From the NCBI GenBank assembly GCA_009916335.1, contig SAAR01000075.1, positions 1 through 12,705 on the forward strand: DNA of 12,705 nucleotides, given 5' to 3'. The notes below the pieces were generated by a model. It did no database searches, had not been told where the DNA came from, and saw only the letters and a program-made list of their open reading frames with translations. Made by a program: the position numbers and the translations under genes. The stretch comes from Erysipelotrichia bacterium. GTDB taxonomy: Bacteria; Bacillota_I; Bacilli_A; Erysipelotrichales; Erysipelotrichaceae. This document shows positions 1-7,051 of this stretch, piece after piece; the first letter of the stretch is position 1, and each line of letters begins with the position of its first letter.

Positions 1-1
1 G

Positions 2-1945
2 GACGGGGATTTCATTATTCATGTCATTTTGAAAAACGATAGAATAACAGGAAAAATCGAACTCACAAAAACAGGGGAAAAGTTAACAGGCACAAAAACA
101 GATAACAAAGGAAACATTGATTTTGTCTATGAACAAAAAGGATTGGCAAATACAACATACACATTGTATGCAAATGAAGATATTATTTCATCAATCAATG
201 GCAAGGTGCTTTTCAAAAAAAATGAAAAAGTACAAGAAAAGACGAGTGATGAACAAGGTAAGATTGTGTTTGATAAGTTAGAACTAGGTAGTTATTACTT
301 ACAAGAAACACAAGCAGAAACTGGTTATGTGTTAGATGATAGTAAAATAGATGTTGTATTAACAAAAAAAGACAATCACACAAAATTGATTGTAGAAGAT
401 GTAAAAGCAAGTAACACTAGACAGAAAGTAGACTTATCTGTTTTTAAGAAAGATAGCATGACAGATAAAGGGTTACAAGGTGTTAAACTAGCAACGTATC
501 TAAAAGAAGATTTGTATAGCTATGACAATACATTATTGCTAGAAAAAGGTACGAAAATCGAAACTAGAACAAGCGATGAAAAAGGATATGTAAACTTCAA
601 AGCTGACTATCCATTTATCAAGCTAGAAGTAAAGGAACTAGAAACGATTGAGGGGTATTATTTAAGTGATAAAGTACTAGATGTGAATGTAAAATATCAA
701 GGGCAAGAAAAAGCGATTGCAAAAATTGAAAAAGAATTTGCAAATGATATTATCCAAAGCAAAGGTAATTTGATTTGGAATAAAACAGGTTATGTGTTCA
801 TGGACACAGAAGAAATAGAAAGTGAATATGGACCAATCACAAAACCAGTCTATGAAAAGCAAAATATCCTAGGTGCAGAAATTGAAGTATACACTGCAGA
901 AGATATCGTATTACGAAATGGTGTAAAAGTACTAGATAAAGACACCAAAGTAGATACGCTAGAAAGCGATTTTGAATTGACAAAATCAAAAGACCTACAC
1001 AGTGGTAAGTATTATTATATAGAAAGCAAAGTACCTACAAATTATGTGGGAAATAGCGAAAAACACTACTTTACAATCGAAGATAGTAAAACCACAGACT
1101 TAACGCAAACAAGTGAAACTTTATACAATCCTAGTCCTACTATAAAAGTGAATTTCACAAAAACACTAGAACAGGATAGCAATACAACAGGCAACGAGTA
1201 TAAACAAGTACGTTATGGATTGTATACAAGAGACGATACGTATAATTATATGGGTGAAGTGAAACTTCCATATAACACTCTAGTTGATGTCTTAAAAATT
1301 GATGAAAACGGAAACTTTATCAATTTCCCTAAGCATTTACCAGTTGGTAATTATTATGTAAAAGAATTGCAAACAGACAACGCTTATAAAATTGATTTGA
1401 ATGAATATGACTTTGAAGTAACGCAAACAAACGATGAAACATATGAAATTGAAATCAATAAAAATGAGCCTGTGAAAAATGTATTAAAAGACTATACGTT
1501 ACAGTTACAAAAAGTGGACAGTGAAACAAAGCAAGCGATCGTAAACAATGGGTTTGAGTTTACACGCTATGCAGATAAAGATTGTACAGAAGAAATTGCA
1601 ACAGGAACATTAAACCTAGAAAAAGGTACAATTATGTTTAACTCAGTACACTATGGTGTAACGTATCTAAAAGAAACACAAGCACCGACAGGATATGAAA
1701 TCAGTGATAAAGTGATAAAAGTAGAAATCAATGATGAGGGTGTCTTTATTGATGATGAAAAAATCGAAAATGAAGATGATGTATATAGCTTTGTTGTAGA
1801 AAACAAAAAAATTCCTGAAACAAAAGAAGTAGAAACTGGGGACACATCAAACCCTACCCTATATTTAGGTTTAATGGGTATGTCATGTATTGCTTTAAGT
1901 GGTGTATTGATGTGTAGAAACAAAAAGAAAGAAAGAGGTAAATAA
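2..1945 (+). CDS. Cna-B/SpaA-type wall-anchored surface protein (5' end outside window)
   Basis: The frame is open from base 2 and the residues there already read as protein (DGDFIIHVILKND), so the gene starts upstream; the TTG at 29 is not a credible start. About 647 residues are visible, numbered here from base 2. They form roughly five beta-rich Cna-B/SpaA-like modules (nt ~50-400, 420-720, 752-1110, 1136-1440, 1490-1730). Modules 1 and 5 end in the family signature YLQETQAETGY and YLKETQAPTGY, whose Glu is the usual isopeptide catalytic residue, and each opens with a Lys-bearing strand (IELTK, LQLQKVD). The middle modules are divergent. The C-terminus has a sortase-type signal: VETGD at nt 1829-1843, a hydrophobic segment, then a basic tail ending in RGK. 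The motif lacks the Leu-Pro of LPXTG. Such proteins act as adhesins or pilins on the cell surface. It lies 3 nt before the pilin-like gene, so a role in mating contact is inferred. Confidence 0.85.
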   Translation, partial: DGDFIIHVILKNDRITGKIELTKTGEKLTGTKTDNKGNIDFVYEQKGLANTTYTLYANEDIISSINGKVLFKKNEKVQEKTSDEQGKIVFDKLELGSYYLQETQAETGYVLDDSKIDVVLTKKDNHTKLIVEDVKASNTRQKVDLSVFKKDSMTDKGLQGVKLATYLKEDLYSYDNTLLLEKGTKIETRTSDEKGYVNFKADYPFIKLEVKELETIEGYYLSDKVLDVNVKYQGQEKAIAKIEKEFANDIIQSKGNLIWNKTGYVFMDTEEIESEYGPITKPVYEKQNILGAEIEVYTAEDIVLRNGVKVLDKDTKVDTLESDFELTKSKDLHSGKYYYIESKVPTNYVGNSEKHYFTIEDSKTTDLTQTSETLYNPSPTIKVNFTKTLEQDSNTTGNEYKQVRYGLYTRDDTYNYMGEVKLPYNTLVDVLKIDENGNFINFPKHLPVGNYYVKELQTDNAYKIDLNEYDFEVTQTNDETYEIEINKNEPVKNVLKDYTLQLQKVDSETKQAIVNNGFEFTRYADKDCTEEIATGTLNLEKGTIMFNSVHYGVTYLKETQAPTGYEISDKVIKVEINDEGVFIDDEKIENEDDVYSFVVENKKIPETKEVETGDTSNPTLYLGLMGMSCIALSGVLMCRNKKKERGK

Positions 1946-1951
1946 AGTATG
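1934..1951 (+). repeat. Gene-junction repeat, copy 1
   Basis: The 18 bases AGAGGTAAATAAAGTATG encode the last residues (RGK) and stop of the surface protein, the ribosome-binding AGAGG, and the ATG of the next gene. An identical copy lies at 4294-4311 at another gene junction in this operon. Confidence 0.8.
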
Positions 1952-2263
1952 AAAAAAGTAGTAAGTAGAACAAAGAAAAGAATGATGTTGTCATTGGGGG
2001 CAAGTTTAGGATTGTTCCAATTAGCAACAAGCAATGTAAGTGCAGCGATTGGTGATAACGCAAGTAAATTGGCAAACACTGCACAAAGTGAAGCACTAGG
2101 AGTAGCCGAGGCAGTTGGATTAGTGGGTATTGTTATCTGTGGATTGTTAATGTTTGTAGGGCAACGAGAAATTGCTAAAAAATTAATTATTGGTGTAGTA
2201 GCTGGATACTTCATTCTAAAATATGCTCAACCAATTTGGAATGTAGTTACAGGTGGTATTTAA
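1949..2263 (+). CDS. VirB2/TrbC-like pilin-type small membrane protein
   Basis: This 104-residue protein has the layout of a conjugative pilin subunit: a basic N-terminus (MKKVVSRTKKR), a signal-peptide core, a likely signal peptidase site at VSA-A (about residue 32), a short polar stretch, then two hydrophobic segments (about 50-70 and 77-96) separated by a charged turn (GQREIAKK). VirB2/TrbC proteins share this length and topology and assemble the extracellular part of type IV secretion systems. I see topology and context, not a diagnostic motif, so the family call is inferred. The start has an AGAGG ribosome site about 10 nt upstream, embedded in the end of the preceding gene. A strong terminator follows directly, which would let this gene be expressed above the downstream secretion genes, as a bulk pilin would need. 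Confidence 0.6.
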   Translation: MKKVVSRTKKRMMLSLGASLGLFQLATSNVSAAIGDNASKLANTAQSEALGVAEAVGLVGIVICGLLMFVGQREIAKKLIIGVVAGYFILKYAQPIWNVVTGGI

Positions 2264-2284
2264 AAAAATAAATAAAGGAAGTAT

Positions 2285-2324
2285 AAAAAAGCACTTAGCA
2301 TAAAAAAATGTTAGGTGCTTTTTT
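2285..2324 (+). terminator. Intrinsic terminator inside the operon
   Basis: Bases 2285-2301 pair with 2308-2324 in a continuous 17-bp stem with two G:U wobbles (G2298:U2311, U2295:G2314) and a six-A loop. The stem begins with six A and ends in six T, so it has the U-tract of a Rho-independent terminator and could work in both directions. It sits between the pilin-like gene and the VirB6-like gene. No convincing promoter lies between it and the next start, so partial read-through is likely. Confidence 0.8.
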
Positions 2325-2353
2325 AATAAAAACAAAAAAAGAAAGGAAAGAAC

Positions 2354-2368
2354 ATGATAAAAAAATGA
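2354..2368 (+). promoter_or_regulatory. Four-codon leader ORF coupled to the VirB6-like start
   Basis: The ribosome site GAAAGGAAAG (2341-2350) is correctly spaced for the ATG at 2354, not for the gene start at 2365. That ATG reads Met-Ile-Lys-Lys-stop, and its TGA (2366-2368) overlaps the ATG of the VirB6-like gene as ATGA. This suggests translational coupling by re-initiation. The leader contains a run of seven A (2359-2365); one extra A would fuse leader and gene in frame. The mini-ORF is seen; its use is inferred. Confidence 0.5.
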
Positions 2369-4305
2369 AAATGAAAATCAATAAAAAGAAAGTACTGTTC
2401 ATAACGATCGTGTGTATTATCCTGTTGTTATTAATGGGGGTAAGCATGTATGCATATAGTATAGATGATGTGCAGTATGTACTTCCCTACCTAGAAACAG
2501 ACGGAATATTCACAAGTATCATGCGAATGTTTGGGGAGTGGATATATAGCTTTCTAGGAATGTTTTTAACCTATGCAGAAACTGGATTTACTGCATTGAT
2601 GAACTGGGATATAATGCAAATTCCTGAAATACAAGAGGTTATGCAAAAACTAGATGTAGTCATGTATTCCCTTTTGTTCATAGCGTTCATTGGTGTTGTT
2701 ATCATACGATTATTCACGTTTCAAGATAATTTCAAAACAATATTCAATGTGCTAATGACCATGATGATTATTAGTAGTATTACAATCATCTTAAATCTAA
2801 TGACAAGTGCAAAACAAAGCTTGATAGCAGAAACAGACGCTATCATGCGAGTGAGTGCAGATGATACGATTGCAGAAACATTGTATAAAAAGCAAACAGT
2901 AGATATTGTGCAAAGTATGAAAAAAGGCAGAATAGTAACCCTAGCGGATAGCAATGTTGATTTAAAATATGTAGAAAGTGATTTGCGTATTAAAAGAGAT
3001 ATGCTAAACGAGTACTATACCTATGATGAAAATGGTAATCGAGATATACAAGAGCTAAATGACGGAATGTTTGGACAAGGTGATGAAAGGTATTATAGAT
3101 ATAGAACAGATTATTTTAACGTAAATGTAACGATATCGCTATCCTTTGTGGTGTATGTACTAGCAATATTCAAATTGGCATACTTGTTGTGGGAATGGTT
3201 AAATGTAAATGTCTTTAAAAAATTGGGACTAGCGAAAGGATTTTGGAATATAGCAAACCTAGGAAAAACGTTAAAAAATGCACTAAGTACAACCATGGGT
3301 ATGGTGATTTTGTATTTTTCCATGACGTTATTTACTCTGCTATCCTCTAGTATATTAGCGAATAATGAACTGGATAACTGGCTAGTAAAAGCCATAGTCA
3401 TTTTTAGTGTAGGTATGGCAATCGTTGTAGGTAGTGGTTTTGTAAATGACTTCCTAGGAATTGATGATGGAAGTAATTTTGCATTAAAAAGCATATTTAT
3501 GGCACAACGTCTAGGTAGAATGGGTAAAGGTTTAGTAAATACAGGTGCAAAGGCAATAAATGCCCCTGTTGCAATCGCAACTAAAGGAAATGAAGTGGCA
3601 ACAAAAATAGAAAATCATGTACGAGGTGGCGAAATGTCTAATCGTGTACAAACAGGAAATGAAAGTGACAATCTTAATCAAAATATTAATCGTGAAAATA
3701 AAATGTATACAAATGATGATAATCAAAGAAGTTATGCAAAGCAAGAGGAACAAGGAAGTAGTAAAGCGAGAAACGAAGATAGACAACAACGCTTTAATGA
3801 ATATTATCAACAAAAATATGGTCATGAAAATACTAACAATGAGTATGGACAATCTAAAAATGGCAATGAAACAAATGCTAATTATGATGAAATGTATAAA
3901 AATGGTTATGAAAATGGTGGTGTACAACATTCTAACTATGAAAATGATACAATCGTAAATGGAAATAACAAAGGTTATACAAATCATAATGCATTTGAAG
4001 AAAAAGCAAACAACATGAATAGACAACAACGTTTTCAGGACTTTTATAAAGATAATTACGATAGTAAAAATCAAGAAAGAAATTATGATAATAAATTACA
4101 TACACAAACAAATGAAAATAGAAGTGATGTAAAACAAGAAAGAGAGGAACAAGGAAGTAAACAAGGATATGTAAATCAAAAACAGTATAAACCATATCAA
4201 AATAAAAACATAAGAAACACGTTAAATGATATGCGTGATGAGGAAGATATGGAAGAGCTAGAACGTTACGAACAAGAGGAAATGAACAGAAAGAGAGGTA
4301 AATAA
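2365..4305 (+). CDS. VirB6/TrbL-like polytopic conjugation channel protein with long hydrophilic tail
   Basis: The start is placed at ATG 2365 (646 aa); an in-frame ATG at 2308 lies inside the terminator stem and has no ribosome site. Hydrophobic segments fall at about residues 10-31, 52-71, 97-118, 125-148, 254-278, 307-330 and 339-359, with a polar loop of about 105 residues between the fourth and fifth. After about residue 365 comes a basic amphipathic stretch (MAQRLGRMGKG) and then some 270 residues of N/Q/K/E-rich, probably disordered tail carrying in-frame repeats (RQQRF at 473 and 553; EEQGS near 463 and 596). Seven membrane segments plus a hydrophilic tail fit the VirB6/TrbL-like inner-membrane channel proteins of Gram-positive conjugation systems. 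The position just upstream of small VirB3-like and VirB4-like genes supports this. The exact subfamily cannot be read by eye. Confidence 0.75.
   Translation: MKMKINKKKVLFITIVCIILLLLMGVSMYAYSIDDVQYVLPYLETDGIFTSIMRMFGEWIYSFLGMFLTYAETGFTALMNWDIMQIPEIQEVMQKLDVVMYSLLFIAFIGVVIIRLFTFQDNFKTIFNVLMTMMIISSITIILNLMTSAKQSLIAETDAIMRVSADDTIAETLYKKQTVDIVQSMKKGRIVTLADSNVDLKYVESDLRIKRDMLNEYYTYDENGNRDIQELNDGMFGQGDERYYRYRTDYFNVNVTISLSFVVYVLAIFKLAYLLWEWLNVNVFKKLGLAKGFWNIANLGKTLKNALSTTMGMVILYFSMTLFTLLSSSILANNELDNWLVKAIVIFSVGMAIVVGSGFVNDFLGIDDGSNFALKSIFMAQRLGRMGKGLVNTGAKAINAPVAIATKGNEVATKIENHVRGGEMSNRVQTGNESDNLNQNINRENKMYTNDDNQRSYAKQEEQGSSKARNEDRQQRFNEYYQQKYGHENTNNEYGQSKNGNETNANYDEMYKNGYENGGVQHSNYENDTIVNGNNKGYTNHNAFEEKANNMNRQQRFQDFYKDNYDSKNQERNYDNKLHTQTNENRSDVKQEREEQGSKQGYVNQKQYKPYQNKNIRNTLNDMRDEEDMEELERYEQEEMNRKRGK
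3744..4159 (+). repeat. In-frame repeats in the tail of the VirB6-like protein
   Basis: AGAGGAACAAGGAAGTA occurs identically at 3744-3760 and 4143-4159 (offset 399 nt). ATAGACAACAACG-TTT occurs at 3779-3795 and 4019-4035 with one mismatch (offset 240 nt). Both offsets are multiples of three, so the repeats keep the frame and give paired EEQGS and RQQRF motifs. The second is followed by similar aromatic stretches (NEYYQQKYG and QDFYKDNYD), suggesting a duplicated short motif. Confidence 0.75.
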
Positions 4306-4311
4306 AGTATG
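4294..4311 (+). repeat. Gene-junction repeat, copy 2
   Basis: This stretch is identical over 18 bases to 1934-1951. It again encodes a C-terminal RGK, the stop, the ribosome site of the next gene and its ATG. Confidence 0.8.
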
Positions 4312-4596
4312 GCATTGATACCAAATAAAAGTAAAAGTAATCACATTGCCGATAATGGAATTAACATAGAGGTGTTAATGGTGTTGTTTGCAATGTTAGT
4401 CATTGTGCAAAAAGTATTTGAAAATCGTATACATTCTTGGTTAAGTTGGGCATTGATATTAGTAGTAGGAGTATGTGGAGGGTATTTATTACTTCCTAGC
4501 AGTAAAAATCACGGACACATCGGTTATTATCGCTTAATGCGAGTATTACGTTATAAAATGCAAAAAGAAGAGTTAAAAAGGAAGTGTAAGAGATGA
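4309..4596 (+). CDS. Small two-TM conjugation protein in VirB3/TcpE position
   Basis: The 95-residue protein has a short polar N-terminus, two closely spaced hydrophobic segments (about residues 21-36 and 44-62), then a strongly basic cytosolic tail containing HGHIGYYRLMRVLRYKM. Small two-TM proteins with a basic tail directly upstream of the VirB4-like ATPase are typical of VirB3-, PrgI- and TcpE-class components, which anchor or accompany the ATPase. I cannot choose among these families by eye. The gene begins 3 nt after the VirB6-like gene using the repeated AGAGG junction, and its TGA stop overlaps the next ATG (ATGA, 4593-4596). Tight coupling of expression is therefore likely. Confidence 0.6.
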   Translation: MALIPNKSKSNHIADNGINIEVLMVLFAMLVIVQKVFENRIHSWLSWALILVVGVCGGYLLLPSSKNHGHIGYYRLMRVLRYKMQKEELKRKCKR

Positions 4597-5138
4597 AAAT
4601 ATTTAAGCATAAAGCAGAGGTAAAAGTAGAAAAAGCAAAACCGATAAAAGAGTATTTGTTACGTCAATCCGTGTTAGCAAGTGGTGTAACAGAATACGAT
4701 GAACAAGCAAGGATACTAATACCACAAAACGATAAAAAGTATGTGGTGTATAAAGTGGAATATATTAATTCTAATGGAATTGATATAGATACAGATATAG
4801 AAAATAGGCAGAAAATAAATGAACTGGTAAAAGCGTTAGTACACCCTTTTAAAATCGTAGATATGAATGTAAGAAAGCAAGGACTGAATGAAAATATCGA
4901 AGAACTAGAAGAATTGCTCACACATAAAATGAGTGATAAAAGACGAGCAAAGATTGAGGAAAGGATAGATGTAATGAAATTCTATAACGCTGAAAAATAT
5001 GTAACAACGTTTATGTATATAGCGTTAGATGATGTAGATATATTTTGCAAGTTAGCACCTAGTGTCTTACATATTGAACGACTAAACAAAGAGCAGTTAA
5101 TCGAGTATGTAAGTGCATTAAACAATGAGTTAGAGTAA
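4593..5138 (+). CDS. Cytosolic protein in TrsD/TraD position upstream of the VirB4-like ATPase
   Basis: This 181-residue soluble protein has no membrane segment or signal peptide. It is mixed alpha/beta, with a charged helical stretch at about residues 95-127 (NENIEELEELLTHKMSDKRR). It overlaps the preceding gene by four bases and ends 19 nt before the VirB4-like gene. In the trs/tra operons of pSK41/pGO1 and pIP501, a small protein (TrsD/TraD) also precedes the VirB4-like TrsE/TraE. That positional match is the main reason for the label, and homology is unproven. It could also be a separated part of a VirB4 N-terminal domain, although the downstream ATPase already has about 230 residues before its P-loop. 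Function unknown. Confidence 0.45.
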   Translation: MKIFKHKAEVKVEKAKPIKEYLLRQSVLASGVTEYDEQARILIPQNDKKYVVYKVEYINSNGIDIDTDIENRQKINELVKALVHPFKIVDMNVRKQGLNENIEELEELLTHKMSDKRRAKIEERIDVMKFYNAEKYVTTFMYIALDDVDIFCKLAPSVLHIERLNKEQLIEYVSALNNELE

Positions 5139-5157
5139 CACAGAAAGGAAAAACAGA

Positions 5158-7047
5158 ATGAAGAAAAAGAAACAAAAGAAAGCAGTAAAAAATAAAATCA
5201 ATAAAAAGAATTTTATCAGAATTGATAAAAGTAATATTGAATTTTTAAAAGCAATTTGTAGCAAGTCAAGTATAGATTGGCATGAGTTATATTACGTAAA
5301 TGCAAATAAATATTTTACTTGCTTACAGATATATGAATTAATGGAAAATAGTTATCGAGGATTTTTTAATAGCATAATTGACAAAGAAAACGTACTAGTT
5401 ACGTGTGATGTGGAGCATTTAGACAATGTCGATTATGCAGAAAAATTTGACGGTATCATCAATAAATATGACAACCAAAAAAATGATACGAAAAAGTTTT
5501 CTAAATTTAAAAAAGCCACAAAAAACCAAGAGGAAGTGATTGCTTTTGATAGTGAACTTGAATATACAAAAGATGAAGTTAAACTAATGACAATACGAGT
5601 GTATGTATTCGATAGTACACTAGAAAAATTGCAAGAAAGACTAGATAAATTAATCAATCATTTATCTGCGTTAGGTGGTGTGCGTGGATATGTACAAGTA
5701 AATGATTTGTTTAGCGATTATCAAGCACTAACCATGCTAGATAATCCTGTACAAAAAATGGTCGCAAGTGGAACAGTCGCAGATTATTTAATAAAAAGCG
5801 AAGTGAATCGAGTAGATAAACACGCAAGTTTAATTGGATATACTGCAAATGGAAACTATGCACCTGACTTCTTCAACTTTGAAAATAGTAGCTATAACGC
5901 AATTTTTCTAGGTGGTACAGGCTCAGGAAAAAGTGCATTATTAAAATTATTTGAAGAAACAAGAAGAAACTACAACGATCATATTGCATATTTGTTTGAT
6001 ATTCATCAAGAGTATGATGAATATTGTAAAGAAAATGAAATTGATAGTGTGAGCATAGATGAGCATGAGAGTGTGAATATTATGCAAATATTTAGTGTGT
6101 CAAACAATAAAGGTGATGATGTGATACGTGAGAATGATGTACAAACACAAATCGCAATGATAAAGGGACGCTTTGACACGTTGAATAATTTCAATCGTGA
6201 ACAAACGTTAAAACAACTAGGACTACACTTAAAAGCAATTTATGAGCCTTATATAGATACTAGATTGAGTGAATATAGTGATGATGATTGGTGTATTTTA
6301 GAAGATGTACTAAAAATAGTACACGATAAAATACAACAAAATGAATATCGTGATGTGGAGCAAGAGGACATATATAATGTAGAGCTAGGTTTGAAAGAAA
6401 TGATAGATAGCTATGGTTATTTATTCAATCGTAAAACAACCATGAATTTCAACCTTGATAAGTCATTACGATTTGATTTTTCATTTCTAAAAGACAATGA
6501 TGATACATATCTAAAAAGCAGTTATGTAAGTTTGTTAATGTCATATGTTCGTAGAGGAATATTTATGAATGCAGTGTATAACCAACGTATTGCAAAAGAA
6601 AATGGAGTACATATGCATGAATTGAATAGACCATACAGAACATTAAATATCGTGGTAGATGAAACTGCACAATATAGCGAAAAGAGTTTTTTACAAAATG
6701 TTAATTCATGTATAAAACTAGCAAGAAAATGTTATACAGGTATGACATTCGTATTCCATGGCATTAAGGATATTAAAAAAGTGAGTTCTGCGTGTGCTGA
6801 TGATTTAGAGGAGTTATTTGAGCTATGTACCAATAAAATCATAGGCATTTGTGACGGCGAAACCATTAACGAACTACCTCGGTATGTAGTAGGATTAACG
6901 AATCGAGATATGGGTACAATAAGCACCTTTGAAAAAGGACCTCATGGGGAACGAACGTTTCTAGCGATTGATGATAAAAAAAGGAAAACAGTGTTCACGA
7001 GTATTGTAACTCCACAACAACGTACATATTTCAAAGGTGGAGTATAG
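5158..7047 (+). CDS. VirB4-like conjugation ATPase
   Basis: A 629-residue AAA/RecA-type ATPase that would energise assembly of, and transport through, the mating channel at the cytosolic membrane face. The very basic N-terminus (MKKKKQKKAVKNK) leads into an N-terminal domain of about 230 residues with the VirB4-style run LDKLINHLSALGG near 160-175. The P-loop GGTGSGKS is residues 252-259, and Walker B is LNIVVDE with D501-E502. After it comes FVFHGIKDI (H534), where VirB4 relatives usually carry a Gln before an Asp-Ile pair; here His-Gly replaces it. The length is normal for TrsE/TcpF/ConE-type proteins. The start has GAAAGGAAA upstream at good spacing, and the stop lies just before the peptidase start. 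The T4SS ATPase role is secure; the subfamily is not assigned. Confidence 0.9.
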   Translation: MKKKKQKKAVKNKINKKNFIRIDKSNIEFLKAICSKSSIDWHELYYVNANKYFTCLQIYELMENSYRGFFNSIIDKENVLVTCDVEHLDNVDYAEKFDGIINKYDNQKNDTKKFSKFKKATKNQEEVIAFDSELEYTKDEVKLMTIRVYVFDSTLEKLQERLDKLINHLSALGGVRGYVQVNDLFSDYQALTMLDNPVQKMVASGTVADYLIKSEVNRVDKHASLIGYTANGNYAPDFFNFENSSYNAIFLGGTGSGKSALLKLFEETRRNYNDHIAYLFDIHQEYDEYCKENEIDSVSIDEHESVNIMQIFSVSNNKGDDVIRENDVQTQIAMIKGRFDTLNNFNREQTLKQLGLHLKAIYEPYIDTRLSEYSDDDWCILEDVLKIVHDKIQQNEYRDVEQEDIYNVELGLKEMIDSYGYLFNRKTTMNFNLDKSLRFDFSFLKDNDDTYLKSSYVSLLMSYVRRGIFMNAVYNQRIAKENGVHMHELNRPYRTLNIVVDETAQYSEKSFLQNVNSCIKLARKCYTGMTFVFHGIKDIKKVSSACADDLEELFELCTNKIIGICDGETINELPRYVVGLTNRDMGTISTFEKGPHGERTFLAIDDKKRKTVFTSIVTPQQRTYFKGGV

Positions 7048-7051
7048 AAAA

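Noticed and set aside
29..31. TTG as start of the surface protein gene
   Set aside because: The frame is open and protein-like from base 2, and no ribosome site precedes the TTG; the gene is cut by the window edge.
1651..2214. Long minus-strand open frame antisense to the surface protein and pilin-like gene
   Set aside because: It is a shadow of strongly coding + strand genes, with no ribosome site and no recognisable domain.
2308..2310. ATG as start of the VirB6-like gene
   Set aside because: It lies in the right arm of the terminator, has no spaced ribosome site, and adds a lysine-rich stretch before the true signal-like N-terminus.
3617..3958. Alternative + frame inside the VirB6-like tail
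   Set aside because: It is a Met/Lys/Ile-rich low-complexity translation overlapping a clearly coding frame, with no ribosome site.
3532..4074. Minus-strand frame of 180 codons antisense to the VirB6-like tail
   Set aside because: Extreme I/F/C composition, produced by the repetitive A-rich + strand; not a plausible protein.
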